The notes under the pieces are model-generated. The model did no database searches and was not told where the DNA came from. It worked only from the letters and a program-made list of their open reading frames with translations. From a virus: a stretch of 39,507 bases of DNA. Made by a program: the position numbers and the translations under genes. Positions 31,035 through 39,462 of the stretch are shown in pieces; positions within the stretch are counted from its first letter, which is position 1; every line of letters begins with the position of its first letter. The stretch spans positions 1 through 39,507 of the IMG/VR virus record IMGVR_UViG_3300026531_000005; one strand, 5' to 3'.

Positions 31035-31786
31035 GAAAGGTCGTCACCCTCTCGCATGAGCAATACCGGGGCTTTGCGGAATTGTGCAAGGCCGAGGCAG
31101 GCCAAGCTCTGGAGGTTTCCAGCACCGACGCAATGAATGGCGACTGGGCGCAAGCCGGTTTCATGGCCTGGGAAGTCATCGCCGATGTCCGCGCCAGCCA
31201 GGCAGCTTTCGCCCTGGAGGTCTCCCGCATTGAACTGGCCGATTCCATCATCGTCGGCGACTTCCGTCGCGCCGGCCGGTCCCGCCCCGAAACCAACTGG
31301 GACGCCCTGACCGACGACGAAATCTATCCGTTCATCGTGTGGCACGAAATCGGCCACCGCCGCGACAACTTCAACATGCTCGACGTGATGATGGCGCGCA
31401 GCAACTTCCCGGACGAGGTGGTCAAGCGGATCCGCTGGGTCAATGAAGTTTTGGCAGACCGCTTCGCGTGGGCGCAGATCCGCCCCGGCGAACTGCTGGA
31501 AAAGACCGAAGGCGGCAAGCGCGACGCGCAGCTGATCGAAGACACGATCGCGCTCATGGCCCAGCACTGCCAGCGAGCCAAGTTCAAGCCGCGCCCTATC
31601 CCCGGGGGCCAGTATGCCCACGTCTCGCCGCGCATGCTCGAAAGTCCGCGCCTGGCCGCCTTTGTCGGCCCCGACGTCCATCCCGAGCTGCTGGCTCACT
31701 ACGTGTGGAAGAGCGCCAACCGGCCGATCCGCAGTCGTCGCCCCGCGGCGATCGCGAATCACCAGACGGGCCAGGTGGTCGCATGA
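31031..31786 (+). CDS. HEIGH-motif metallopeptidase, ImmA/IrrE-like
   Basis: 251 residues. 'YPFIVWHEIGHRRDNFN' gives HExxH at residues 105-109 (His105, Glu106, His109), and 'VNEVLADRFAWAQI' supplies the probable third ligand Glu139 with the ExxADxFA pattern of ImmA/IrrE proteases. ImmA cleaves phage or ICE repressors, and IrrE controls DNA-damage response in Deinococcus. Here the enzyme is encoded in an operon controlled by the nearby S24 repressor, which is a possible substrate. The N-terminal ~95 residues are unlike the usual HTH-fused forms. Confidence 0.8.
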   Translation: MRKVVTLSHEQYRGFAELCKAEAGQALEVSSTDAMNGDWAQAGFMAWEVIADVRASQAAFALEVSRIELADSIIVGDFRRAGRSRPETNWDALTDDEIYPFIVWHEIGHRRDNFNMLDVMMARSNFPDEVVKRIRWVNEVLADRFAWAQIRPGELLEKTEGGKRDAQLIEDTIALMAQHCQRAKFKPRPIPGGQYAHVSPRMLESPRLAAFVGPDVHPELLAHYVWKSANRPIRSRRPAAIANHQTGQVVA

Positions 31787-32043
31787 CGAAGCCGCGCAAT
31801 CCCACCGAGCAACTGGCCGCCGCCACGCGCGGGCGCGCCCTTTACATCCGCCTCTACGACAACGCCACGGCCGAGCTGGGCAAGGCGAAGGCAGAGCTGC
31901 AGGACGAGCGCATCCGACACGCGCAGGCCCTCTCCACGCTCGCCAACGTGGCCCACGCGTTGGAGACCGGCACGCCCCCGGACACCGTTCTCACCATCGT
32001 CCGAATCGCTCTGCGGCTCGCCCCCAACGGGCAGCCCCTGTGA
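31783..32043 (+). CDS. Small helical protein, function unknown
   Basis: 86 residues starting MTKPRNPTEQLAAATRGRAL. Residues 20-60 are a charged, alanine-rich helix ('NATAELGKAKAELQDERIRH'), likely a coiled coil. No family is recognised. ATGA overlap with the metallopeptidase gene suggests the two are made together, perhaps as partners. Confidence 0.7.
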   Translation: MTKPRNPTEQLAAATRGRALYIRLYDNATAELGKAKAELQDERIRHAQALSTLANVAHALETGTPPDTVLTIVRIALRLAPNGQPL

Positions 32044-32075
32044 GCGCCCATTCATCTGGAACCGGAGCAAGAAAA

Positions 32076-32756
32076 ATGACTTCGCTGATTTCCTCTGAAG
32101 ATACCAAACCGCTGAACCACGTCTACCTGTCCCGCGCGGCACTGAAAGCGGCCTTGCGCATCGCGGCCAAGCAGGACATCCGCTATTACCTCAACGGCGT
32201 CCACGTTGAGGCTGACAGCACCACCACCCGCCTGATCGCTACGGACGGGCATCGGATGTTGATCCTCCATCGCAACTCGGAGAACGGCATCCAGGAGCCG
32301 GTTTCCTTCACCATCCCGCGCGCCATCGTGCGCCAGATCATCGCTGGCAGTGGCAAGGGCCTCGCCCACGCTCAATTCGACATCCAGCGCGAAGGGCCGA
32401 GCCTCTGGTCCGCACCGTTGGTGCACATCGGCGCTTCCGCACGCCTGACGTTCGCCCAATCGGACGGGAAGTTTCCGAACTGGCGCACCGTCGTGCCCAC
32501 CACCATCAGCGGCAAGGCCGCGCAGCTTAACCCGGCCTATTTGGCTGACATGAACGCCGCAGCCGACGACCTGGGTAGTCGTTTTGTCTCGGTGACGCAC
32601 AACGGCTCATCCCCCGCCTTGGTTCTACCCGAGGGATACATCCCCTGGGAATTCATCGGCCTCGTCATGCCCATGCGGGAAACGAGCGCCCCCACAAAAT
32701 GGACCGTGCCCGCATGGTGCGCGATGCCCAATCAGTCCCAGGAGCAATCTCAATGA
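32076..32756 (+). CDS. Beta sliding clamp-like protein (shortened DnaN)
   Basis: 226 residues. '[20 protein letters not shown]' and '[15 protein letters not shown]' match the start of DnaN domain II (E. coli: QDVRYYLNG, ATDGHRLAV). '[18 protein letters not shown]' and '[13 protein letters not shown]' follow (E. coli: DGRFPDYRRVLP), and 'LVMPMRE' matches the clamp C-terminus (VVMPMRL). Domain I is absent and domain III is shortened, so only about one and a half of three domains remain. It could form a small ring or bind polymerase partners. Confidence 0.82.
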   Translation: MTSLISSEDTKPLNHVYLSRAALKAALRIAAKQDIRYYLNGVHVEADSTTTRLIATDGHRMLILHRNSENGIQEPVSFTIPRAIVRQIIAGSGKGLAHAQFDIQREGPSLWSAPLVHIGASARLTFAQSDGKFPNWRTVVPTTISGKAAQLNPAYLADMNAAADDLGSRFVSVTHNGSSPALVLPEGYIPWEFIGLVMPMRETSAPTKWTVPAWCAMPNQSQEQSQ

Positions 32757-33673
32757 GCAACGCCACCGCACAAGCCTGGTTCAGGAACCTCCGAATTTTC
32801 CGCCTTTCGGGCGCATGGCCTCTCGCCGGCGAAGCCCTGGAAGAAGCGCTGAACCGAGCCGCCTTCCAACCGGGCAACAACCTGGAAATGCAGTCGTTGG
32901 GCTGGGTCCCTCCGCGCGAAGGCGGCGGCCTGGCTCACGTCGTCGGCGGACAGATCCTCCTGACCCTGCGCGCCGGCCAGAAGCTGCTGCCGGCCAAGGT
33001 GATCAACCAGGTCGCCAAGGTCCGCGCCCAGGAAATCGAAGAGCAGCAGGGCTACAAGCCGGGGCGCAAGCAGATGAAGGAAATCAAGGAGCGCGTCACC
33101 GACGAACTCCTGCCGCGCGCCTTCAACGTGTACCGCGATACCCGCGTGTGGATCGACCCCGCCAACCGCTGGCTGGTCATAGACGCCGCTGCCTCGGCCA
33201 AGGCCGATGAGGTCGTCGGCCTCCTGTCCAAGTGCCTGGATCCGCTCCCGCTCGAAAACCTGTATGTCGTCCAGTCGCCGGCCTCGGCCATGACGGGCTG
33301 GCTTGCGGAAGACGAGGCGCCGTCCAACTTCAGCATCGACCAGGACACCGAGCTGCGTTCCTCGGGCGAAAGCGGCGCCGCCATCCGCTACGTCAAGCAC
33401 TCCATCGACGCAGACGACGCCCGCCGACACATCCAGTCCGGCAAGCAATGCACCCGCCTCGCGCTGACCTGGGCCGACCGTATCTCGTTCGTGCTGACCG
33501 AGGAACTGGACATCAAGCGCGTCGCCCCCCTCGACGTCATCAAGGAAGGCCCGGGCGCCATCACCACCAACGACGACGAAAAATTCGATTCGGATATGGC
33601 GCTCATGACCGGCGAACTCGCCAAGCTGTTGGCCGAACTGGTCGACGCGCTCGGCGGCGAAAAGCAATTCTGA
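32753..33673 (+). CDS. rdgC: RdgC recombination-associated protein
   Basis: 306 residues, near the host RdgC length (about 300). '[20 protein letters not shown]', '[10 protein letters not shown]', '[20 protein letters not shown]', '[20 protein letters not shown]' and '[20 protein letters not shown]' follow the RdgC pattern along its whole length. RdgC forms a ring on double-stranded DNA and limits RecA activity. It overlaps the clamp-like gene by ATGA and precedes the second ParB-like gene. A role in phage recombination or RecA control is likely. Confidence 0.93.
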   Translation: MSNATAQAWFRNLRIFRLSGAWPLAGEALEEALNRAAFQPGNNLEMQSLGWVPPREGGGLAHVVGGQILLTLRAGQKLLPAKVINQVAKVRAQEIEEQQGYKPGRKQMKEIKERVTDELLPRAFNVYRDTRVWIDPANRWLVIDAAASAKADEVVGLLSKCLDPLPLENLYVVQSPASAMTGWLAEDEAPSNFSIDQDTELRSSGESGAAIRYVKHSIDADDARRHIQSGKQCTRLALTWADRISFVLTEELDIKRVAPLDVIKEGPGAITTNDDEKFDSDMALMTGELAKLLAELVDALGGEKQF

Positions 33674-33683
33674 GGACTACAAC

Positions 33684-34478
33684 ATGGCTAAGAAATCCAA
33701 AGATGTGTACGGCGCCGAAGGGCAAAGCAACCTGCTCACCTTCGACCCCGACAAGCTGGTGCTGGTGACCGACGAGACCAGCCCGCTCTATGACCCCCGC
33801 GTGCACCTGGCCGTCGACGAAGCGATGGCGCGCAACATCGACTTCCAGGGCGTGCTGGAGCCGATCGGGATCTCCAAGAACCCGGAGACCGGCGAAACCG
33901 AAGTCGTCTTCGGCCGGCAGCGCGTCAAGGCTGCGCGTCTTGCCAACCAGTGGCGCCACCACCGCGGCGAGCCTCCGCGCCTGATTCCCGGCGTTGTCTG
34001 GCACGGCGAGCGCAGAAACGCCCTGGATGCCATCGTCGGGGAAAACGAAGCGCGCACGGCCGACACGCCGCTCGGGCGCGCCGAGAAGATGCGCCGCCAC
34101 CTCACCCTGGGCAAGGGCGAAGACCAGATCGCCGTCATCTACAGCTGCTCCGTCGCCACGGTACGCGACACGCTCGCACTGCTGGATAGCCCCAGGGTAG
34201 TGCAGAACGCCGTTGAATCCGGTCAGATCACCCTCACGCACGCCAAGGCACTTGCGAAGCTGCCGGTCGCCGAGCAGCGCACCAAGGTCGCCGAACTGGT
34301 CCAGGCGGGTCAAGGCGTCAAGGCGCACGAGCGCAGCCGCAAGCAAGCCGCCGTCATGGGCGAGCGCCCCCGCGTGAAGTCCCGCAAGCAGATCCAGGCC
34401 GCACTGGAACAGGCCCAGGGCGACTATGCCGCCGCCCTGCGCTGGGTTCTGGGCACTGAAGAGGGAGCCGCTGAATGA
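33684..34478 (+). CDS. ParB-family protein (second)
   Basis: 264 residues. A ParB N-terminal region has 'EPIGISKNPETGETEVVFGR' and 'QRVKAARLANQW', then 'NEARTADTPLGRAEKMRRHL', and an HTH 'EDQIAVIYSCSVATVRDTLA'. 'VESGQITLTHAKALAKLPVA' is a typical later helix pair. The C-terminus is basic. Unlike the 27261-28211 protein it is close to the partition ParB/Noc architecture, but no ParA is encoded nearby. It may bind phage DNA or act in replication. Confidence 0.87.
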   Translation: MAKKSKDVYGAEGQSNLLTFDPDKLVLVTDETSPLYDPRVHLAVDEAMARNIDFQGVLEPIGISKNPETGETEVVFGRQRVKAARLANQWRHHRGEPPRLIPGVVWHGERRNALDAIVGENEARTADTPLGRAEKMRRHLTLGKGEDQIAVIYSCSVATVRDTLALLDSPRVVQNAVESGQITLTHAKALAKLPVAEQRTKVAELVQAGQGVKAHERSRKQAAVMGERPRVKSRKQIQAALEQAQGDYAAALRWVLGTEEGAAE

Positions 34479-34861
34479 GCCACCTCAAACTCGCGCTGCC
34501 CGCCGGATGCGTGCTGGTGCCGGGGGCATCCCCCTCGGCGATCCTCGATGTTCTTGCGGAACGCCAGCGGCAGATCCAGGCCGAAGGATGGTCCACCGCG
34601 CACGACGATGAACACGATGCTGGCGACATGGCCGCCGCCGGCGCCTCCTATGCCCTGAACGCGGCTGACGTGCTGCACCCGTTCAGCCAGGGCGACGGTG
34701 GCGGCGACATGCCGGACTGCTGGCCGTGGGCCAGCGTGTGGTGGAAGCCCTCCACGCCCCGACGCGACCTGGTCAAGGCTTGCGCCCTCATCTTGGCTGA
34801 GATTGAGCGCATCGACCGCGCCGAAGCTGACGCCCTACAGGGCGAAGGCGGTGCCGCATGA
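34475..34861 (+). CDS. EGW/HDD-motif phage protein, NTP-pyrophosphohydrolase-like (tentative)
   Basis: 128 residues. 'VLAERQRQIQAEGWSTAHDD' and 'EHDAGDMAAAGASYAL', then 'WPWASVWWKPSTPRRDLVKA' with 'CALILAEIERIDRA', belong to a family of phage and bacterial proteins often compared with all-alpha NTP pyrophosphohydrolases (EGW, HDDEH and D/E residues near the helix ends). The reaction is not certain. It overlaps both neighbours by ATGA. Confidence 0.7.
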   Translation: MSHLKLALPAGCVLVPGASPSAILDVLAERQRQIQAEGWSTAHDDEHDAGDMAAAGASYALNAADVLHPFSQGDGGGDMPDCWPWASVWWKPSTPRRDLVKACALILAEIERIDRAEADALQGEGGAA

Positions 34862-35895
34862 GCCGCGCAACGATGCCCATCATGGGCGCCATCCTGTTGA
34901 GCGAAATCCCCTTCGCCATGATCGCCCCCCACGAAGCACAGGCCAAGCGCAACCACGGCCAATCTCTGAATCGTCTCGCCGACCGCGGCGGGCTGGCTGT
35001 TCCTGAAGCGCTCGACATTCTCGAAGGACGCTCGCGCGATTCTTCCAAGAACAGCATCAACAACGAACGGTACTTGGTCCAACTCGTTCGTGAATGGCGC
35101 GCCGTCCAGTCGCAGGGCGGGGCGACGGACGGATGTACTGATATTCCTGAGTTGCGTAGCCCGGAAGAAACTGGCTTCGAAGATTGGATGAGCCGTCAGA
35201 TGCCGAAAGGCACCATCATCTCGAACCCAGCCTGGTGGGCGCCTCGAATCCTCAGCGCGGTTAAGCGGATCATTCGCAACCAGAGCATCCTGGCGGGCAC
35301 GCGGGAATGGACACCTATTTCCGAGCGCCTTCCGGATATCCCCGATCGCGCGGCCGGCGGGCGCATTCACGTCCTCGTAGGCCGCCATTATCTGGGCCAG
35401 TGGTACGCCTGGTCGGTTTGGTACGGGCCGCGCGACAAGGATCTGCGCTTCTACGATGAGTTTGTAGACGACGAAACCGAACGGACCAAAGACGAGGAAC
35501 TCGCGACCCACTGGCGCTACATGCCTCCCGGTCCCGTCGTCACTGCCCAGCAAGCAGAAAGCAAGGAAGGGGGGCTGACCATGCGGACCTATCTCGCCGG
35601 CCCCATGACGGGCCACCCCGAACTCAACTTCCCCCTGTTCCACACCGAGGCCCAGCGCCTGCGCGACTGCGGCCACGAAGTGGTCAACCCCGCGGAAATC
35701 AACATCGACCCCGCCAAGGGCTGGACCGAATGCATGCGTGCCGATATCGCCGAGCTGGTTAAGTGCGACGCCATCGCCATGCTGCCCGGCTGGCAGCTGT
35801 CAAAGGGCGCGACCTTGGAACACCACATTGCAACCCAGTTGGGCTTGGTGGTCATCCATCTGGCGCCCGCTCAAATGGAACATTCAGAATGCTGA
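34858..35895 (+). CDS. Three-part fusion: N-terminal phage domain, DUF551-like, DUF4406 deoxyribosyltransferase-like
   Basis: 345 residues. Residues 20-60 ('EAQAKRNHGQSLNRLADRGG', then 'LAVPEALDILEGR') match small phage proteins that are usually separate. Residues ~148-225 ('WTPISERLPDIPDRAAGG', 'HWRYMPPGP') resemble DUF551. Residues 242-345 ('MRTYLAGPMTGHPELNFPLF', 'ECMRADIAELVKCDAIAMLP', 'SKGATLEHHIA') are DUF4406/nucleoside deoxyribosyltransferase-like. ATG at 35581 has a GGAAGGGGGG site just upstream, so the last domain may also be made alone (104 residues). Confidence 0.8.
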   Translation: MSRATMPIMGAILLSEIPFAMIAPHEAQAKRNHGQSLNRLADRGGLAVPEALDILEGRSRDSSKNSINNERYLVQLVREWRAVQSQGGATDGCTDIPELRSPEETGFEDWMSRQMPKGTIISNPAWWAPRILSAVKRIIRNQSILAGTREWTPISERLPDIPDRAAGGRIHVLVGRHYLGQWYAWSVWYGPRDKDLRFYDEFVDDETERTKDEELATHWRYMPPGPVVTAQQAESKEGGLTMRTYLAGPMTGHPELNFPLFHTEAQRLRDCGHEVVNPAEINIDPAKGWTECMRADIAELVKCDAIAMLPGWQLSKGATLEHHIATQLGLVVIHLAPAQMEHSEC

Positions 35896-37934
35896 CTCCC
35901 CAGCTTGTACTCGGCATCTCCGCCAAGATCGTCGTCGACATTTTCGCTGGCGGCGGTGGCTGGTCGACCGCCTACGAAATGGCCACCGGCCAGCACGTTC
36001 ACATCGCCATCAACCACAATCCGGCCGCCCTGAGCATGCATCAGGTCAACCACCCCCAGGCCAAGCACCTCATCGCCGACGTGCGCGAGGTGTGCCCGCG
36101 CCAGGCGACGGGCGGCGCGGAAGTGGGCTGGCTGCACTTGTCGCCGGACTGCACCGATCACAGCCAGGCCAAGGGCGGCCAGCCGCGCAATAGGGCAATC
36201 CGCGCGCTCGCGTGGGTAACCGTGCGCTGGGCTGGGACCGTCAAGCCCGACATCATCAGCCTGGAGAACGTGGTCCAGATATTGAAGTGGGGCCGGCTGG
36301 TCGCCAAGCGCTGCCCAATCACCGGCCGCGTGGTCACGCTGGACATGGTGCCGGACGCCAGCGGTCGCATGGTGCACCGCGTGGCGGATCCAGGCGAGCG
36401 CGTACCGGTCGAGCAGCAGTACCTGGTCCCCGACCCCAAGCAACAGGGCAAGCACTGGCACCGCCTGGTGGCGATCCTGCGCGGCATGGGCTACATCGTC
36501 GAATGGCGTGAGCTGAATGCTGCCGACTATGGCGCTGGCACGACGCGCACCCGCCTTTTCATGATGGCGCGTCGGGATGGACAACCGATCGTCTGGCCTG
36601 CTGCGACCCACTTCAAGAATCCCAGCAAGGCCCAGCGCCAGCGGCGCGCAGCTGCGGACGGTATCGACTGGACCATCGAGGGCAAGAGCATCTTCAACCG
36701 CCCCCGCCCTCTCGCCGACGCCACCATGCGGCGCATCGCCCGCGGCATGAAGCGATACGTGCTGGACAGCGCGGATCCGTTCATCGTGCCGATCGCCAAC
36801 TGGAGCCGGGACGGCTCCCATGCAGCAAGCCAGCCAATCAGCACCATCACGGCAAAGCCCCGGGGCGGCTCGCATGCTGTCGTCGCGCCGGCGCTTGTTC
36901 CTGCCACGCACCACGGCGGCGACCGCATGCACGACATTCAGGGATCCGCGCCGACCATCACCGCCGCCCATCGAGGCGAACTGATGCTGTCGACTCCCGT
37001 GCTGATTCAAGCAGGGTATGGCGAGCGCAAGGGGCAGGCCCCGCGATGCCTCGACCTCCAACAGCCGATCGGTGTAGCTACGGCTGGCGGCGTCAAGCAC
37101 GCAGTAGCCGCTGGCTATCTCGTTCAAGCCGGTCACGGCGAGGGCAAGCCGGGCGCCCGTCGCTGGAGTTACGGCTGCAACGACGCTGCCGATCCGGTGG
37201 GAACCCTCACCGCGAGCAACGGCGGGTTTTCTGTCGCTACGGGCTTCATGGTCCAGGCCAACGGCGGATTCAACGCGACGCCGGCCCACGAGCTGCGGCG
37301 GCCCGCGTCCACGATCACCAACAGCGGCAGCCAGCAGCAGCTCATCACGGCCCATCTGATGACGCTGAGAAGGCACAGCACGGGCACCGCAGCTGACGAG
37401 CCAATGGCGACTATGGCAGCAGCCGGCCAACATCACGGCGTGGTCGCCGCGCATCTGACCGCGATGAGCCAGAATGTCACCGGCTCGGATCTGCAAGAGC
37501 CGGCGCAAACCATTTTGGCAGGAGCCGCCCGGTTTGGGCTGGTCGAATACGACCTGTCGCCCGAGCATGAGGCGGGCGCCCTGCAGGTGGCCGCGTTCCT
37601 AATGCGCTACTACGGCGAAGGCGGCCAGCTGGGGGACCTGCGCGAGCCCGCCAGCACCGTCACCACCAAGGACCGCCTGGCGCTGGTGACCGTGTACATC
37701 AAGGGCGCCCCCTATGTCGTCGTGGACATCCGTCTGCGCATGCTCACGCCCGCCGAGCTTTACAACCTGCAGGGCTTCCCGCCGAGCTACATCATCGACC
37801 GAGGCCACGATGGCCGCCGGTTCACCAAGACCGAGCAGGTGCATATGGTCGGGAACAGCGTCAGCCCGCCCCCAGCCATCGCCCTGATCACCGCCAACGC
37901 CCCCCGCGAACTCTTCTTGAGGATGGCAGCATGA
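35889..37934 (+). CDS. C5 cytosine-specific DNA methyltransferase with repeat-rich target region
   Basis: 681 residues from ATG at 35889, which overlaps the previous stop. Motif I 'VVDIFAGGGGWSTAYEMATG', motif IV with catalytic Cys88 in 'LSPDCTDHSQAKGG', motif VI 'ISLENVV' (126-128), motif VIII 'TRTRLFMMARRDG' (219-231) and motif X 'VGNSVSPPP' (654-662) are present. Residues ~315-600 hold eight degenerate copies of a P-x-x-T-(I/L)-T unit. Phage Dcm-type enzymes protect DNA from host restriction; no restriction gene is present. The family uses SPDC in place of PPC. Confidence 0.93.
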   Translation: MLTPQLVLGISAKIVVDIFAGGGGWSTAYEMATGQHVHIAINHNPAALSMHQVNHPQAKHLIADVREVCPRQATGGAEVGWLHLSPDCTDHSQAKGGQPRNRAIRALAWVTVRWAGTVKPDIISLENVVQILKWGRLVAKRCPITGRVVTLDMVPDASGRMVHRVADPGERVPVEQQYLVPDPKQQGKHWHRLVAILRGMGYIVEWRELNAADYGAGTTRTRLFMMARRDGQPIVWPAATHFKNPSKAQRQRRAAADGIDWTIEGKSIFNRPRPLADATMRRIARGMKRYVLDSADPFIVPIANWSRDGSHAASQPISTITAKPRGGSHAVVAPALVPATHHGGDRMHDIQGSAPTITAAHRGELMLSTPVLIQAGYGERKGQAPRCLDLQQPIGVATAGGVKHAVAAGYLVQAGHGEGKPGARRWSYGCNDAADPVGTLTASNGGFSVATGFMVQANGGFNATPAHELRRPASTITNSGSQQQLITAHLMTLRRHSTGTAADEPMATMAAAGQHHGVVAAHLTAMSQNVTGSDLQEPAQTILAGAARFGLVEYDLSPEHEAGALQVAAFLMRYYGEGGQLGDLREPASTVTTKDRLALVTVYIKGAPYVVVDIRLRMLTPAELYNLQGFPPSYIIDRGHDGRRFTKTEQVHMVGNSVSPPPAIALITANAPRELFLRMAA

Positions 37935-38194
37935 GTCAGCTTGCATTGTTCCATCCCTCAGCTGCAACACCTGACCTACCCGCAGATCCCTACGCGTTCG
38001 ACCATAACCTCGTCGGCGGCGCCCTCCGTCCATTTGTGCGCTTCTGCAAGGAACGCCTGCTCGCCCCTGAGGGCGAAATCAGCCTGTCGCTGATCCTGGA
38101 GAACGCCTGGAAGAACGGCCGCGATCATCCCTATCTCAAGGCCTGGGACACCTATTGCACACGTCACGCGCTGTCCGGAGACCAACAAAAATGA
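37931..38194 (+). CDS. Small protein, function unknown
   Basis: 87 residues starting MSQLALFHPSAATPDLPADP. 'GALRPFVRFCKERLLAPEGE' and 'ISLSLILENAWKNGRDHPYL' suggest a compact helical fold. No family is recognised. It overlaps the methyltransferase and the next gene by ATGA, typical for this operon. Confidence 0.7.
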   Translation: MSQLALFHPSAATPDLPADPYAFDHNLVGGALRPFVRFCKERLLAPEGEISLSLILENAWKNGRDHPYLKAWDTYCTRHALSGDQQK

Positions 38195-39135
38195 CCCCTC
38201 AGATCCAGAACAATGCCGCTCAGGCGGCCGTGCAAGACCTCGAATACGTAGTGCAGCAACTGCGCCAGGCCGGCCGTGTGGTCGACGAAGAAGGCGAACT
38301 GACCGACCGGCTCGACGCCCTGCTGTCCAAGCTGCGCGCCCCTGTAGCCGATGAGCCGTGCAAACGATGCGGCGGCCCCGGCTGGTACACCAGTCACTCC
38401 ACCGGCTACCCGGAGTCGATTCCGTGCAGCGCCTGCAACCCCCAAGGCGTTTCGGTGGAACGGCTGGCGAAGGATCCGTTCCTGGCTGCGCAGCTTTGGC
38501 GCAAGCCCGTAGCCGACGGCTCCGCCCTGGCAAGCGCCCCGATAGACCCTGAAACGGCGCAGGTAGATTTCCTGGTTCGCCTGTTCGAGGAACTGGACAC
38601 ATGGCGCGCCGAAGATTGGAACGAACTGATCGAGCGACGCCCGGCCATCCTCGCGCTGCTGCGTCCCCTGGTCCTGGCAAGCGCCCCTGTGGCCGGGGAG
38701 GCGCAGGCCGACCAATTCATTCAGGCCGCCATCGACCGGGCGCCGGAACCTCTTCGCCGGCTGGGCGAGTACCTTTCCCGCGTGCTTGACGAGGACCAGT
38801 GGGCCACGGCGGAACGGATGCTGCTCGGCGCCTGCAATGCCGCGCCCCAGGCCAGCGCGAACGATTTCGCCAAGTTGCAAAGCGCGTACACGGCCGCTTG
38901 CGACCAGATCGGCGAACTGTTGGCCGAGAAGCAAGCTAGCGCCAATGCAGCCGGGGAAGCTCTGGTGTGGCGCGTTTCGTGGCTAGGCGGTCGGCGTCCA
39001 ACGGACTGGCGCGATTTTGCTACCAACCCACCGCCGAGCGCTGAATATTTGGCGCGCGCCGGCTACACCATTCAGGTTGCCTATGCCGCGCCCCAGGCCG
39101 CGCGCGCCAAAGCTTCACCGGAGGACCTGCCATGA
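38191..39135 (+). CDS. Zinc-ribbon containing phage protein, function unknown
   Basis: 314 residues from ATG at 38191. 'ADEPCKRCGGPGWYTSHSTG' and 'YPESIPCSACN' give two CxxC pairs as in a DnaJ-type zinc ribbon (about residues 57-82). Long helices ('QDLEYVVQQLRQAGRVVDEE') precede it. The later part has two ASAP-type Ala/Ser/Pro linkers and a C-terminal 'WRVSWLGGRRPTDWRDFATN'. Such modular proteins with Ala-Pro linkers are common in Burkholderiales phages. No enzyme motif is visible. Confidence 0.7.
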   Translation: MTPQIQNNAAQAAVQDLEYVVQQLRQAGRVVDEEGELTDRLDALLSKLRAPVADEPCKRCGGPGWYTSHSTGYPESIPCSACNPQGVSVERLAKDPFLAAQLWRKPVADGSALASAPIDPETAQVDFLVRLFEELDTWRAEDWNELIERRPAILALLRPLVLASAPVAGEAQADQFIQAAIDRAPEPLRRLGEYLSRVLDEDQWATAERMLLGACNAAPQASANDFAKLQSAYTAACDQIGELLAEKQASANAAGEALVWRVSWLGGRRPTDWRDFATNPPPSAEYLARAGYTIQVAYAAPQAARAKASPEDLP

Positions 39136-39329
39136 CCAAGATGGTGTATAGCATCGGGGATCTGAAGGAACTGATCGGCCTGTCGAAGTGGACGGTTTAC
39201 GACCTGATCAAGAAAGGCGAGTTTCCCCGGCCGGTTCAACTCAGCACGAACCGGGTGGGGTGGCGCGATGCTGACCTCCGCCGGTGGCTGGACGAACGCC
39301 CCCAAACCACGGAGACCTTGCCGAGCTGA
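39132..39329 (+). CDS. AlpA-family regulator / excisionase
   Basis: 65 residues starting MTKMVYSIGDLKELIGLSKW. 'DLKELIGLSKWTVYDLIKKG' and 'FPRPVQLSTNRVGWRDADLR' followed by 'WLDERP' are the AlpA pattern (MerR-like winged helix). AlpA proteins activate integrase or act as excisionases. It is the last gene before the tRNA-Pro attachment region and overlaps the preceding gene by ATGA. The integrase itself is not in the window. Confidence 0.9.
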   Translation: MTKMVYSIGDLKELIGLSKWTVYDLIKKGEFPRPVQLSTNRVGWRDADLRRWLDERPQTTETLPS

Positions 39330-39351
39330 CACCGCCTCGACGCACCAACGA

Positions 39352-39389
39352 AAAAAGCCCCCCGAGTGCTAGGCACCGGGGGGCTTTTT
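39352..39389 (+). terminator. Strong bidirectional terminator of the rightward operon
   Basis: AAAAAGCCCCCCG (39352-39364) pairs with CGGGGGGCTTTTT (39377-39389) around a 12-base loop. It can act for both strands, shielding the operon from the host tRNA region. Confidence 0.92.
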
Positions 39390-39390
39390 G

Positions 39391-39455
39391 CAGGTGGTCC
39401 ACATTTCGGTCCACCTGCGGGTCTATTTTCTGACGCTGGAACATCAGGACCCGCA
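39391..39455. repeat. Direct and inverted repeats beside tRNA-Pro, arm-site-like
   Basis: GGTCCAC is repeated at 39396-39402 and 39408-39414, inside an inverted repeat CAGGTGG/CCACCTG. TGCGGGTC (39416-39423) and GACCCGCA (39448-39455) form a second, wider inverted repeat. Such sets of short repeats near an attachment core are typical of tyrosine-integrase arm sites. Confidence 0.55.
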
Positions 39456-39462
39456 TGGATAT

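Noticed and set aside
35871-37568. 565-codon open frame on the minus strand
   Set aside because: Antisense to the methyltransferase, whose motifs are clear in the plus-strand frame.
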